NCBI GenBank assembly: GCA_000739515.1
Contig: DF820455.1
Coordinates: forward strand, 1,430,484-1,485,575
DNA from: Candidatus Moduliflexus flocculans
Lineage (GTDB): Bacteria; Moduliflexota; Moduliflexia; Moduliflexales; Moduliflexaceae
Reading direction: 5' to 3'
Length of the DNA stretch: 55,092 bases
The stretch's first letter is position 1, and every line of letters starts with the position of its first letter. The translations under genes were made by a program, and so were the position numbers. Below are positions 18,001-25,942 of this stretch, piece by piece. The notes under the pieces were generated by a model. The model had not been told where the DNA came from, made no database searches, and worked only from the letters and a program-made list of their open reading frames with translations.

Positions 18001-18081
18001 GACGAATGCGAGCGGCAGAATCGAAAGGAACAGAAAAAGGGCGGTTAATTTTGTCGAAAGACTGAATCGGGAAATATCCAT
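15073..18081 (-). CDS. Hybrid sensor histidine kinase (Cache-HAMP-PAS-HisKA-HATPase-REC)
   Basis: A membrane sensor of 1002 residues. Transmembrane segments at about 12-33 and 298-317 enclose a periplasmic double-Cache-like domain. HAMP (318-370) and PAS (about 390-505, ending [15 protein letters not shown]) follow. The HisKA box [18 protein letters not shown] gives phospho-acceptor His534. The ATPase boxes are [17 protein letters not shown] (695-700) and GTGLGL (723-728). A receiver domain starts at [11 protein letters not shown] with phospho-Asp835 in [11 protein letters not shown]. The C-terminal 100 residues are helical without a clear output. No separate response regulator is adjacent. 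The gene is divergent from the adenylate cyclase gene at 18247, so the two may share control. Confidence 0.92.
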   Translation of the reverse strand: MDISRFSLSTKLTALFLFLSILPLAFVGLIAYQTSQRLITRNLLHYLTVTALLKSAELEQWLEEKKKSVEELAQRPLVKQYASALAESDPKDPLYASSADLLRRDHFEPILALKPWKTLFLIDAATGNVLLSTGDAETTPLHDITFARSCQERTMLAPPRYSQSLQRPIITIATPIKTSDGRTAAILAGEVEMKAIQYILTQGQELRETEEAYLVSHHYHLISESRFSGSALIGATLRSDGINACVAGESGSGFYNDYRNVPIVGVYRWLDDLKTCLLIEVDQIEAFAPIAALRSNIIEIAFGMMIIAAIAAFFFARKATIPLIHLLEGITQIGRGNLEARLEERGQPEIQRISSAFNTMAQQLKVVTASRDALNREMAERIRAEDLLHRSEERFKSQYQSIPIPTFTWKKSGDDFVLIDFNRAAEKLSNGRAAFILGKFASEVYRDRPDIFEDMRHCGVGQNIIRREFPYQSEMFRLDGYFAFTLASVPPDLIMVHAEDITERKHAEEEIRKAREAAEMANCAKTEFLATMSHELRTPLNAILGYTQLLKSEEGHTELAQHAIQTIHGSGEHLLLIINDLLDLSKIEAGKMTMTRNEVYLRGFLKGIEDIIFLRSREKGLKFVCEFAPDLPTAVYVDEQRLRQILLNLLGNAVKFTKQGQVTFRVKRSLIVEMADDLSSNSREYRQIRFEVEDTGTGIPSSHLQQIFEPFHQLEPYLTHVAGTGLGLTISQRLAGMMGAKIEVFSEQNRGSLFWFDLALPEIVLPPSQAFTSIYSTFDAKEFPHRILVVDDDETNRLLLVNMLKPLGFDVFEAEDGHEAIHVAETKQPEMILLDLLMPVMDGFEAMRQIRALPGQEQVMIVALSADAHEEMRQRCLDAGCLAFLAKPFKLEELLTTIRDMFQQQREQLQLVQANAASSAKPAFPPTETIRELLEFAQIGDIFALRNQLQMLRQSNTTTLPFLTTLYGFARTAEIAKIQEMLAAALAQAEAASEELSSKQEA

Positions 18082-18211
18082 AGATGTCGCCTTGTCATGT
18101 GGAAAGAATTCGCGTCAGGTTTTGGAAGAAATTCTCCAATGAGGTCTGAATTTGGTCAAGAAGTTTCTCAGAGAAATCGTGAAGATTGAGACGAAATCCG
18201 TAAAAGAGCGT

Positions 18212-18240
18212 TTGACAAAAACGCGTGAATCGGAGATACA
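18212..18240 (+). promoter_or_regulatory. Sigma70-like promoter at the cyclase gene, possibly leaderless
   Basis: TTGACA at 18212-18217, a 17-bp spacer, and GATACA at 18235-18240 form a good housekeeping promoter. Expected initiation about seven bases later falls on the ATG at 18247. Either the cyclase mRNA is leaderless, or translation starts at a later Met, or the match is fortuitous. Confidence 0.45.
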
Positions 18241-18246
18241 GCCTTT

Positions 18247-19302
18247 ATGTTTGCGATGCTCACACATCCTCGAATTCGCATGTTTTTGATGATTTCCGCC
18301 TTGCTTGGCGTTGCGCTCTGCATCGTACATGCAGATGGCGTCTTCACTCCATTCGATCTGCTGATACTCTCTGGTCAGGCGACCGCCTCCGGCGGACGTG
18401 TGGCACTGTGGCTTGCTCTGCCGATTATTCTGGCCTGGGCATTATTCCCCGGCCTCGTCATCTTGCGTTATGGCAACGAAATCGGCCTGTTCGCCTCGCT
18501 TGGCGGCGGCGTGGCGTATCTTCTTGTCGCACTTGCTGCGGCGCGTTCCGGCCTGATGCTGCAACTGCCATTAATTGCGCCATTGATTGCCGCACTCGCA
18601 GCGATTATCCGGGTCATGGGCTGGGGCGCGGCGTTTTTAGAGCGCGAAAAAGAGCGCGTGAATAAGCTGTTTGGCTATTTTCTTGATAACGAAGTCCTGA
18701 AATATCTCTTACAACACCCTGATTTAATCAATAAAACGGGCAACACCAAACAATTAACGATTCTGTTTGCCGATATTCGCGGCTTTACGGCGCAATCCGA
18801 AACGCTGCCGCCGGATGTGATTATCATGATGCTCCGCGAGTATTTTCGGCAGATTATCCCGGTGATTCGCAAGCATGGCGGCACAGTGGATAAATTGATG
18901 GGAGATGGAATCATGGCATTTTTCGGCGATCCGATCCCTCAGCCGGATCATGCTTGCCGTGCCGCGCTGACCGCGCTTGAAATGCAGGCAACGATGCAAC
19001 GTGTCGCCAAAGATTGGGAACGGCACGGCATCAACGACGTCGGCATCGGGATTGGCCTGAATTCGGACAATGTCGTGGTCGGCAATATCGGCTCGGACGA
19101 ATTTTGCGATTATACCGTGCTGGGGCGCGGCGTCAATCTTGCCTCACGCCTTGAATCGAAATGCCCGGCGGGACAAATTCATGTCTCTGCCGCTGTCTAT
19201 CAGGCGTTATCAACTCAATTCGTTTTTGAACCGTTAGGTGAATTTGCATATAAAAACATTCAGGGCAAAGTGCCTGTGTATCGGCTAATTTCAAAGAAAT
19301 AA
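18247..19302 (+). CDS. Membrane-bound class III adenylate cyclase
   Basis: This 351-residue protein has four hydrophobic segments (about 11-29, 52-73, 80-98, 105-125), a short linker helix, and a C-terminal class III cyclase domain making cAMP from ATP. All canonical residues are present: metal Asp176 in FADIRGFT, Asp220 in MGDGIMAFF, adenine-specifying Lys216 and Asp288, and transition-state Asn297 and Arg301 in GVNLASRL. It should therefore be active and ATP-specific. This contrasts with the degenerate cyclase modules at 36117 and 44038. The membrane part is a short sensor with no recognised name. No cAMP receptor gene lies nearby. The patatin gene follows 28 bases downstream. Confidence 0.88.
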   Translation: MFAMLTHPRIRMFLMISALLGVALCIVHADGVFTPFDLLILSGQATASGGRVALWLALPIILAWALFPGLVILRYGNEIGLFASLGGGVAYLLVALAAARSGLMLQLPLIAPLIAALAAIIRVMGWGAAFLEREKERVNKLFGYFLDNEVLKYLLQHPDLINKTGNTKQLTILFADIRGFTAQSETLPPDVIIMMLREYFRQIIPVIRKHGGTVDKLMGDGIMAFFGDPIPQPDHACRAALTALEMQATMQRVAKDWERHGINDVGIGIGLNSDNVVVGNIGSDEFCDYTVLGRGVNLASRLESKCPAGQIHVSAAVYQALSTQFVFEPLGEFAYKNIQGKVPVYRLISKK

Positions 19303-19330
19303 TCTGCAGATCTCGAAAAGGAGTTCCCAC

Positions 19331-20260
19331 ATGTCGCATAATACTACCGTTTCATTAGTCCTCGGCAGTGGCGGAGCGCGAGGATTGGCACATATCGGCA
19401 TTATTCATTGGCTTGAGGAACATGGCTATCAGATTCACTCGATTTCAGGATGCTCGATGGGCGCGTTAGTCGGCGGCATTTACGCGGCGGGCAAACTTGA
19501 CGCATTCGAGCAATGGGTGCGCTCGATCACAAAATTCGACATTCTGACGTACATGGATTTTTCGTTTTCCAAAAGCGGCTTCGTCAAAGGTGGGCGTCTG
19601 ATGAAAACCCTGAGCGATTTGGTTGGAGACCGCCAGATTGAAACCCTGCCGATACGATTCACCGCCGTCGCCACCGATATTGAGCATTCAAAAGAAATCT
19701 GGCTGAATTCAGGCTCGCTGTTCGACGCGGTCCGCGCCTCGATTTCGATTCCGTTGCTGTTCACGCCATTTTTCTATCGGGATGCGTTTCTGATTGATGG
19801 TGGGATTTTGAACCCCGTGCCAATCGCGCCAACCTTTCACGACAATACCGACCTCACGATTGCCGTGAATCTGAGCGCTCGCCCGAAAGACATTCGCGAA
19901 TTTCTGCGAGAAGAAACACACGCAGAAAGCACTGAAGAGCCGTCGAACTTCTCCGCGTTTCAGAAAAAAATCGGCGAATTTTTAGCGCTGCTGCAATTCG
20001 CCAAATCAGAGCAGACGGTTGAGGAAATCGGCATGTACGAAGTGGCCGTTCAAGCGTTTGATGCGATGCAAGAGGCGATTGCGCGGCAGAAACTTGCGGC
20101 ATATCCGCCAGATTTTGTCGTGGAGATCGCCAGAAATGCCTGCGGAACGCTGGAATTCGATCTTGCGGATCAGATGATTGCGTTAGGGTATGAAAAAGCG
20201 CGAGAATACTTAGGGATGCTCGCGCCCGGTGCAACCCCGGACACCATGCTCAGCGCGTGA
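19331..20260 (+). CDS. Patatin-like phospholipase (RssA-type)
   Basis: This 309-residue serine hydrolase of the patatin family should cleave acyl chains from phospholipids. The oxyanion loop GSGGARG is at residues 12-18, the nucleophile elbow G-C-S-M-G has Ser42, and the dyad acid is Asp156 in LIDGGILNP. There is no signal peptide; the protein is probably cytoplasmic or membrane-peripheral. AAGGAG at 19317-19322 supports the ATG. It follows the adenylate cyclase gene closely and may be in one operon with it. Its end overlaps the convergent DUF3375 gene by 11 bases. The substrate is unknown. Confidence 0.88.
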   Translation: MSHNTTVSLVLGSGGARGLAHIGIIHWLEEHGYQIHSISGCSMGALVGGIYAAGKLDAFEQWVRSITKFDILTYMDFSFSKSGFVKGGRLMKTLSDLVGDRQIETLPIRFTAVATDIEHSKEIWLNSGSLFDAVRASISIPLLFTPFFYRDAFLIDGGILNPVPIAPTFHDNTDLTIAVNLSARPKDIREFLREETHAESTEEPSNFSAFQKKIGEFLALLQFAKSEQTVEEIGMYEVAVQAFDAMQEAIARQKLAAYPPDFVVEIARNACGTLEFDLADQMIALGYEKAREYLGMLAPGATPDTMLSA

Positions 20261-21707
20261 AAATAATCTGCGGGACGCGCACGGCTCGCGTTCCGTCTTT
20301 TGAGAGCGGGATGAATTCGTATTGCTCGTCGTTGATGAGGTGGCTCGGCGATTGCGACGCAATCGAAAAATAGGTCATGAGTTCCGCCAGCCCATCTTCC
20401 AGCGGATGCTCGTCTAAAATTTCTCGCAGCGAGACTTGCGGCTTGCGGCTCAGACGGTCGGAAATGCGATGCAGCAGCGCTTCTTTGTTGATGTCGAACT
20501 GGCTGAGCAACCGATGAAAATCCACGTCATCAAGATCATCGTTGCCGATTTCGGTCGGATGAAATAAGAATTCGGCTTCCTGCGGTTCGTCTTCGTTCAA
20601 GGGGCGTTCCATCAGGAGTTGAATGCACGGGCTGCCGTCAATTTCGAGAAATTCCTCCATCTGCGGCGGTGCGTTCAGCGTTTTCAGCGCGTATTTTTTG
20701 ATGTCGCCGATCAATTCGATGGCGCGTTTGCGGTTCTGATTGCTCTGCCCGGCGAGAATGCGGTTCAACTTTTCGACGAGCAGATGATTGGAATCAATGA
20801 CCTTTTTGCCCGCGTCCAGCAGATAGATTTTGATATTGCTTAAAAAATTATCTGACGCCTCTAATTGGCGTTCTTCCAGCAATTGATAGAGATGGTCAAT
20901 GGCCCGGTCAAGCTCTTCGCGCCGCGCGTGATCCATTAGCACCTGCCAGAAGGTGTAAAAACTCCGTCCCTGATCCGATTTTTGCAGCGTTTCCGTTTCG
21001 TCTAGCACATAGCCGAGAATCGCCCCTTTTTTGCTCTCTTTTTCGGCATGTTTTTCATAAATGGCGCGAACGAGATCGCGGAAGTTCTGCTCCACCTGCC
21101 GGAAATCGGCCAATAGCTGTTTGGCGGAACGATTGATTTCGTAATAGCGCTCTTTCACCTGCGTGTCATTAAACGCCTTCACCACGCCGGACGCTTCGAT
21201 TTCCCGAATCTGGGCGTCAATGTCGGTGCGTTGTTTCCGCAGTGCCGTTAGCTTGTACACCGGGTCGTCCAGGCTGTTTTCCACGAGATCGCGCACTTTG
21301 CGAAAAATGTCGAGAAACATGGATTCCGTGCCGACGAATTCTTTCTCCTCAAGTTCCTGCACCCACTGAATGACTTTTTCAGTATGCGGGGTCAACTCAT
21401 AGACATCCACGCCTTTGTCGTCGGTGTATTTGCGCAAAATATTCTGTTCGTCTGAGCACCAGACGTCAAGGTATTGCCGCGCCCGCGTCACGACATCACC
21501 GGTTGCTTCGCCGCTTTCTTCGAACTGGCGCAGAAATTCGAGATAATCAGCCAGCGCGTCCGCAAGTTCGTAATGCGAAATCGTCAGTCGGTTCGTTTCC
21601 TTGAATTCCTGAAACAGGAAACTCACGATCAACGGTGCATTTTTCGCCCGCAGCAGGCGGATGCTCGGCGAATCGGCTAATAAGGTTTGCAGATGTTTGT
21701 ATGTCAT
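20250..21707 (-). CDS. DUF3375 protein, orphan JetA (MukF-like Wadjet component)
   Basis: This 485-residue protein matches DUF3375, the JetA subunit of type I Wadjet anti-plasmid systems. Family-like segments are the N-terminal winged helix LLADSPSIRLLRAKNAPLIV, the long helical middle (QRTDIDAQIREIEA, then FRQVEQNFRDLVRAIYEKHA), and the C-terminal LREILDEHPLEDGLAELMTYF. In complete systems JetA acts as a kleisin-like partner of JetB (DUF4194), the SMC-like JetC, and the nuclease JetD, which cuts circular DNA. None of these is next to this gene: the patatin gene overlaps its 3' end, and repeat elements fill the space upstream. It is either a relic or works with distant partners. The gene shows no frameshift. 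Confidence 0.82.
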   Translation of the reverse strand: MTYKHLQTLLADSPSIRLLRAKNAPLIVSFLFQEFKETNRLTISHYELADALADYLEFLRQFEESGEATGDVVTRARQYLDVWCSDEQNILRKYTDDKGVDVYELTPHTEKVIQWVQELEEKEFVGTESMFLDIFRKVRDLVENSLDDPVYKLTALRKQRTDIDAQIREIEASGVVKAFNDTQVKERYYEINRSAKQLLADFRQVEQNFRDLVRAIYEKHAEKESKKGAILGYVLDETETLQKSDQGRSFYTFWQVLMDHARREELDRAIDHLYQLLEERQLEASDNFLSNIKIYLLDAGKKVIDSNHLLVEKLNRILAGQSNQNRKRAIELIGDIKKYALKTLNAPPQMEEFLEIDGSPCIQLLMERPLNEDEPQEAEFLFHPTEIGNDDLDDVDFHRLLSQFDINKEALLHRISDRLSRKPQVSLREILDEHPLEDGLAELMTYFSIASQSPSHLINDEQYEFIPLSKDGTRAVRVPQIIFTR

Positions 21708-21930
21708 GGCAAATTGAGAAGAAAAAATACTATTATCATCATACAGGCGAACCGCCCCGTCTCCCCTCTAAAAAGGCAAGCTGCCCGTAAAAAATGTCAA
21801 GACAATTTCTCGAAAAAGAACGCTGCGTAAAAATAACAGCGAATAAGAGAAGGGAACGAATTTAACCGCCAGAAGGTCTATTCGTTTCCTTCTTCGATTC
21901 GTTGTTGTCTTTGGGATGATAAAAATTTTC

Positions 21931-22088
21931 GTAACTATTTAGCCCGTAGGGCTTCAGGTATTGTAGAAAACGGTTCAGCCCCCGCCCTTCTACCGCGTAG
22001 CGGTTGCGGGAGCGTATCGCCTACGGCGAACAAGGCGTCTCTTCTACAATACCACATCGCCTACGGCGAAAATCGCTAAATACTTACA
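21931..22088. repeat. MITE-like inverted-repeat element, copy 3
   Basis: GTAACTATTTAG at 21931-21942 pairs with CTAAATACTTAC at 22077-22088 (one mismatch). Inside are GGTATTGTAGAA, ACCGCGTAGCGGTT, two CGCCTACGGCGAA and TTCTACAATACC, in the same order as in copies 1 and 2. It occupies the gap between the DUF3375 gene and the ORP operon. Confidence 0.8.
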
Positions 22089-22110
22089 ATAATACAATGC
22101 TATATCACAC

Positions 22111-22172
22111 GTAATTATTTACGTACGTACCGCGAACGTCCTCGTTCGCAGTACGTCGCGCTAAATAATTAC
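22111..22172. repeat. Short inverted-repeat element sharing the terminal arms of the copy 1-3 family
   Basis: GTAATTATTTA at 22111-22121 pairs exactly with 22162-22172. The interior is a different palindrome, GTACCGCGAACG paired with CGTTCGCAGTAC. The outer arms resemble those of copies 1-3, but the core is unrelated, as if cores were exchangeable. The remainder of 21708-22189 shows no gene. Confidence 0.65.
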
Positions 22173-22189
22173 AAATTTTCATGAATCGC

Positions 22190-22236
22190 TTGACAAATTT
22201 TGGAAAAGAATTATTATTAGCATATGCCAATAATAA
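22190..22236 (+). promoter_or_regulatory. Promoter and palindromic operator of the ORP operon
   Basis: TTGACA at 22190-22195, a 16-bp spacer and TATTAT at 22212-22217 make a sigma70-type promoter. A 26-bp palindrome spanning 22211-22236, centred on GCATATGC with TTATTATT arms, pairs at 12 of 13 positions and covers the -10 box and the initial transcribed region. Its place is ideal for repression. The first gene of the operon encodes a DUF134 DNA-binding protein, so autoregulation is the simplest reading. A ribosome binding site, AAGGAGGG, follows at 22235-22242. Confidence 0.6.
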
Positions 22237-22246
22237 GGAGGGCATG

Positions 22247-22741
22247 ATGTCACGACCTGTGCGATGTCGAAAAATCGGCGAAATGCCGCAATATACCATC
22301 TTTAAGCCTGCCGGCATTCCCGGACGCGGGTTAGAAGACGTGGCGCTGACGCTTGATGAATTCGAGGCGATTCGATTGGCGGATTTGCAGGGATTATATC
22401 AGGATGAGGCGGCGCGGCAGATGGAAATCTCGCGTCAGACCTTCGGCAATATTCTTGCCGCCGCGCATCATAAAGTCGCGGAATGTCTGATTGAAGGGAA
22501 AACGCTGCATATTGAAGGGGGCGCGATTGAAATCGCGCCGCGCACGTTTTTGTGTCGGGCGTGCCGTCATCGTTGGCAGGCAGCGCATGGCGCGGAGCGC
22601 CCGGAAGCCTGTCCGACCTGTCGAAGCGGCGAAATTAGCTGCGAACACAATGAGGCCGCTGTCGAGTGTTCGTCTGAAGGAACGCATCATGGGCGGCGGC
22701 GTTGTTGTCGGAGATCACAAGGAACGCAGGAATTTTCATAA
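22247..22741 (+). CDS. DUF134 (UPF0251) family DNA-binding regulator with a zinc ribbon
   Basis: This protein of 164 residues has the UPF0251/DUF134 N-terminus: MSRPVRCRKIGEMPQYTIFKP, then an HTH in LDEFEAIRLADLQGLYQDEA and MEISRQTFGNILAAAH. The C-terminal extension carries CRACRHRW and CPTCRSGEISC, a likely zinc ribbon. DUF134 proteins commonly head clusters with NifX/NifB-type cofactor carriers and ParA-like ATPases, as here. I preferred the second ATG of an ATGATG pair (22244/22247), because AAGGAGGG at 22235-22242 lies too close to the first. It probably represses its own operon through the 26-bp palindrome upstream. The DNA ligand and the metal bound are inferred. Confidence 0.85.
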   Translation: MSRPVRCRKIGEMPQYTIFKPAGIPGRGLEDVALTLDEFEAIRLADLQGLYQDEAARQMEISRQTFGNILAAAHHKVAECLIEGKTLHIEGGAIEIAPRTFLCRACRHRWQAAHGAERPEACPTCRSGEISCEHNEAAVECSSEGTHHGRRRCCRRSQGTQEFS

Positions 22742-22756
22742 AAGGAGGTGATCGTT

Positions 22757-23092
22757 ATGCCAGCATTTAATGGAACAGGACCGCAGGGATATGGCCCGAA
22801 AACGGGCGGCGGATTTGGCCGTTGCGCTCAAGATGCTTCGCAGACACCATATTACGGCGTTGGGCGCGGCGGGCTTCCTCGTGGAGGCGGACAGGGCTTC
22901 GCATTTGGAGGGCGCGGCGGACGGCGCGCGCGTCCGCGTAGAATGTGGGGGGAAACTCCTGTCAATACGCTAGCATCTGCCGTTGATCCGCAGCAAGAAC
23001 AAGAATGGCTGCGGCGGCAGGCAGAGTCGCTTCAAGAACAATTGCGCCACATTGATGCGCGATTGGCCGAACTGAGTCGTTCGGCAGAGTAA
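22757..23092 (+). CDS. DUF5320-type Gly-rich protein
   Basis: This 111-residue protein starts MPAFNGTGPQGYGPKTGGG, the conserved opening of DUF5320 proteins found beside NifX/NifB-like carrier genes in anaerobes. The middle is Gly/Arg-rich and the last 35 residues form a short coiled coil (QEWLRRQAESLQEQLRHID). The start is fixed by AAAGGAGGTG at 22741-22750; an in-frame GTG at 22748 overlaps that site and is unlikely. Function is unknown. Its constant company suggests a structural part of the ORP complex. Confidence 0.78.
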   Translation: MPAFNGTGPQGYGPKTGGGFGRCAQDASQTPYYGVGRGGLPRGGGQGFAFGGRGGRRARPRRMWGETPVNTLASAVDPQQEQEWLRRQAESLQEQLRHIDARLAELSRSAE

Positions 23093-23103
23093 CATTGGCA
23101 GGG

Positions 23104-23136
23104 AACGCTCTGTTTTCGGCGTCAAAGCAGAGCGTT
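23104..23136. other. Hairpin between DUF5320 and the first ATPase gene
   Basis: AACGCTCTG at 23104-23112 pairs with CAGAGCGTT at 23128-23136 around a 15-base loop. There is no U-run, so this is more likely an mRNA-processing or stability hairpin than a terminator. It lies in the 94-base gap inside the operon. Confidence 0.4.
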
Positions 23137-23186
23137 GAATTCTCAGGCATGTTGATATTCATTCGAAACGATATAACAGGGGCGAC

Positions 23187-24065
23187 ATGGTCATTACAAT
23201 TGCAAGCGGAAAGGGCGGCACGGGCAAAACCACACTTGCCACGAATTTAGCGCGGGCAGCAGACGCTCCGGTACGGTTTATTGATTGCGACGTGGAAGAA
23301 CCGAACGCGCACCTCTTTTTGCGTCCGGTCATCACGGACGCGCAGCCGGTGCGAAAACTCGTGCCGCGCATTGATGCCGAGCGTTGTACGCTCTGCGGCA
23401 AGTGCGCGGAGTTCTGCGCGTATCATGCGTTGGCCGTGCTGCCAAAAACAACGCTCGTGTTCGACGCGCTCTGTCACGGCTGCGGCGGCTGCACGCTCGT
23501 CTGTCCTGAACAGGCGATTGCCGAAGTCGGCCTGGAAGTTGGCGTTGTTGAGTCCGGCCAGGCCGGAATGATTGAATTCGCGCAGGGACGTTTAACGGTC
23601 GGCGAAGCAATGGCCGGGCCGGTGATTCGCGCCGCAAAATCCAACATTGATCGCAATAAAATAACGATTCTCGACGCGCCGCCTGGCACGTCCTGCCCGG
23701 TCGTCGCAACGTTGTTAGACACCGATGTCTGCCTGCTCGTGACCGAGCCGACGCCTTTCGGCTTGCACGATTTGACATTAGCGGTAGAAACGGTTCGGAA
23801 ACTTGGCCTGCCGCATGGCGTCGTCATTAATCGCGCTGGGAGCGGCGACATTCGCGTTGAAACGTATTGCCGAAACGAGCAGATTCCAATTCTATTGAGC
23901 ATTCCGGCGGACAGACGAATTGCTGAAGCGTATTCGCGTGGCGAGATGCTGATTGACGCCCTGCCGGAGTATCGGCAGCCGCTTCATGACGCGCTGTTAG
24001 CGTGTATCGCGCTGGGTGAAACAGGGAAAATTTCACAGATTAAAAACCCTGTGAGATTTGATTGA
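23187..24065 (+). CDS. ORP-type MinD/ParA-like ATPase with inserted 2x[4Fe-4S] ferredoxin domain (1)
   Basis: This 292-residue P-loop protein starts with the deviant Walker A SGKGGTGKTT (residues 7-16). After CDVEEPNAHLF, a ferredoxin insertion brings two four-Cys sets, CTLCGKCAEFC and CHGCGGCTLVC (about 68-110). The ATPase fold then resumes with DAPPGTSCPV. This architecture matches the paired ATPases of the Desulfovibrio ORP complex. They probably use ATP to insert or pass on a metal cofactor, by analogy with NBP35/Mrp scaffolds. A paralogue follows six bases downstream. The last dozen residues coincide with a degenerate copy of the TCACAGG palindrome (24031-24058), so the C-terminus may be repeat-derived. 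Confidence 0.88.
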   Translation: MVITIASGKGGTGKTTLATNLARAADAPVRFIDCDVEEPNAHLFLRPVITDAQPVRKLVPRIDAERCTLCGKCAEFCAYHALAVLPKTTLVFDALCHGCGGCTLVCPEQAIAEVGLEVGVVESGQAGMIEFAQGRLTVGEAMAGPVIRAAKSNIDRNKITILDAPPGTSCPVVATLLDTDVCLLVTEPTPFGLHDLTLAVETVRKLGLPHGVVINRAGSGDIRVETYCRNEQIPILLSIPADRRIAEAYSRGEMLIDALPEYRQPLHDALLACIALGETGKISQIKNPVRFD

Positions 24066-24071
24066 GGTATA

Positions 24072-24950
24072 ATGAAAGAATTAGTCATTATCAGCGGGAA
24101 AGGCGGCACGGGCAAAACCTCGATTGCGGCGTCGTTTGCCGCGCTCGCGCAGTCAGCCGTGATCGCCGATTGCGATGTGGACGCGGCCAATCTGCATCTG
24201 CTGCTTGCGCCGCGCATTCTTCGACGCGAAACGTTTCGCAGCGGCGAAACAGCAGCCATCAATCCAGATATGTGCATTCAGTGCGGCGCGTGTCGCGAGC
24301 ATTGTCGTTTCAATGCGATTGATGAACATTACGTCATCCATCCGGCGGCGTGTGAAGGCTGCCGCGTTTGTTGGCATGTCTGCCCGGTCAAGTCGGTGGA
24401 ATTGCGCGAAAATGTCTGCGGCGAATGGTTCGTGTCAGAGACGCGCTACGGCATGTTCGTTCACGCGGAGTTGGGAATTGCCGCCGAAAATTCCGGCAAG
24501 CTTGTCGCGACGGTGCGGCAGGAAGCAAAACGCCTCGCGCAGAAACAGCAGGCCGAATTGGTGATTATTGACGGCTCGCCCGGCATCGGCTGTCCGGTGA
24601 TTTCATCGGTCGCCGGAGCAGCATTGGCGCTGGTGATCACTGAGCCGACGCAGTCGGGGTTGCATGACTTGACGCGGGTGGCGGAGTTGACCGCGCATTT
24701 CAAAACGCCGACTGCCGTTTGCGTTAACAAAGCCGATCTCAACCCGGGCATGACGCAAAAAATCATGGCGAGTTGTGAAGAGCGAGGGTTGCTGTTTGAG
24801 GGAACGATTGCGTATGATCAGGCGATGGTTGACGCGGTTGTTCACGGAACGCCGGTCGTCGAGCATTCGCAAGGGGAGGCCGCTCGCCAGATTCGCGAAC
24901 TCTGGCAGCGAATCGAGCAGCGTTTGAATGGGATGTCTGAAAAACCCTGA
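24072..24950 (+). CDS. ORP-type MinD/ParA-like ATPase with inserted 2x[4Fe-4S] ferredoxin domain (2)
   Basis: This second ATPase has the same length and order as its upstream neighbour: Walker A SGKGGTGKTS, CDVDAANLHLL, ferredoxin cysteines CIQCGACREHC and CEGCRVCWHVC, then DGSPGIGCPV. The two genes are six bases apart, so the pair is presumably made in equal amounts and may form a heterodimer, as proposed for ORP complexes. The sequence between the second ferredoxin motif and the DGSPG loop differs most from paralogue 1. It may contact a different partner. The role in cofactor assembly is inferred from family and context. Confidence 0.88.
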   Translation: MKELVIISGKGGTGKTSIAASFAALAQSAVIADCDVDAANLHLLLAPRILRRETFRSGETAAINPDMCIQCGACREHCRFNAIDEHYVIHPAACEGCRVCWHVCPVKSVELRENVCGEWFVSETRYGMFVHAELGIAAENSGKLVATVRQEAKRLAQKQQAELVIIDGSPGIGCPVISSVAGAALALVITEPTQSGLHDLTRVAELTAHFKTPTAVCVNKADLNPGMTQKIMASCEERGLLFEGTIAYDQAMVDAVVHGTPVVEHSQGEAARQIRELWQRIEQRLNGMSEKP

Positions 24951-25004
24951 CAGAGTTTCGAACTTTGTTAGCACTGAACATGAACAAAGGAGACATAAAA
25001 CAGT

Positions 25005-25868
25005 ATGGCAACATGTGGAACAGAAGCAAGCTGCTCGCAATGCGAATCATCAGAAACGTGCAGCCAGGACGAGCAGAAACGGCATGAAGAAGAACGGTTG
25101 CACGCGCAATTAGGGTTAATCGAGCATACATTGGTGGTCATGAGCGGCAAAGGAGGCGTCGGAAAAACGACGGTGGCGACGAATCTCGCGATGGCGCTCG
25201 CGCAACGCGGGCATCGTGTCGGCCTGTTAGACGCGGATATTCACGGACCGAACGTGCCGAAAATGCTTGGCATCGAAGGGGCGCAGTTTATCAATCGGGG
25301 AGACGGTATGCGCCCGGTCGGATGTTATCCGAATTTGAGCGTCGCCTCAGTCGCATTTTTATTGGAATCGCAGGACGATGCCGTCATCTGGCGCGGGCCG
25401 CTGAAACATGCCGTGATTCGCCAATTTATCAGCGATGTGAACTGGGGCGAATTGGAGTTTTTGATTGTTGATTTGCCGCCTGGCACAGGCGATGAACCGT
25501 TAAGCGTCGCGCAAACAATGAAGGTGGTGGATGGCGCGATTATCGTCACCACGCCGCAGGATGTCGCGCTGCTCGATGCGCGGAAAAGCGTCACGTTTGC
25601 GCGGAAATTGAATATGCCGGTGGTCGGAATTGTGGAAAATATGAGCGGATTTATCTGCCCGCATTGCGGTCAGCGCACCGATATTTTCAAAACCGGCGGC
25701 GGCGAACAGGCGGCGTTGGCGATGAACGTGCCGTTTTTAGGCCGCATTCCGCTTGAGCCGGGCGTCGTGCAGCATTGCGACGACGGCAAGCCGTATGTCG
25801 AAAAATTTCCGCAGTCTGAAATGGCACATGCGTTTGCGGCGATTGCGGAACGATGTGAAACCTTATGA
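25005..25868 (+). CDS. Mrp/NBP35-family Fe-S carrier ATPase
   Basis: This 287-residue protein has a Cys-rich N-terminus (Cys at about 4, 10, 13 and 19), like the NBP35 N-terminal cluster motif. The P-loop [16 protein letters not shown] is near residues 46-61, followed by [16 protein letters not shown] and [10 protein letters not shown]. The bridging-cluster motif CPHC sits in [14 protein letters not shown] near 212. Mrp/NBP35 dimers hold and transfer [4Fe-4S] clusters. It is the third ATPase of the operon. The ribosome binding site AGGAGAC is rather far upstream (about 12 bases), which may lower its translation. Confidence 0.9.
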   Translation: MATCGTEASCSQCESSETCSQDEQKRHEEERLHAQLGLIEHTLVVMSGKGGVGKTTVATNLAMALAQRGHRVGLLDADIHGPNVPKMLGIEGAQFINRGDGMRPVGCYPNLSVASVAFLLESQDDAVIWRGPLKHAVIRQFISDVNWGELEFLIVDLPPGTGDEPLSVAQTMKVVDGAIIVTTPQDVALLDARKSVTFARKLNMPVVGIVENMSGFICPHCGQRTDIFKTGGGEQAALAMNVPFLGRIPLEPGVVQHCDDGKPYVEKFPQSEMAHAFAAIAERCETL

Positions 25869-25898
25869 TCAATTGAATTTGAATATATCATATATGCC

Positions 25899-25927
25899 GT
25901 AGAGACGCCCCGCCGGGGCGTCTCTAC
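25899..25927. repeat. GTAGAGACGCCCC palindrome between the Mrp-like and FmdB-like genes
   Basis: Thirteen bases (25899-25911) pair perfectly with 25915-25927 around a three-base loop. I recall this GAGACGCCCC palindrome as a common interspersed hairpin in several environmental phyla. It has no U-tract and lies in the 74-base gap inside the operon, so it probably acts, if at all, on the mRNA. Confidence 0.7.
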
Positions 25928-25942
25928 CAGGTAAGAAACATT

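Noticed and set aside
23187..24950. Nitrogenase-type iron protein (NifH) genes
   Set aside because: The P-loop and ferredoxin-insert layout is that of ORP/MinD-type ATPases. The bridging Cys pattern of NifH is absent.
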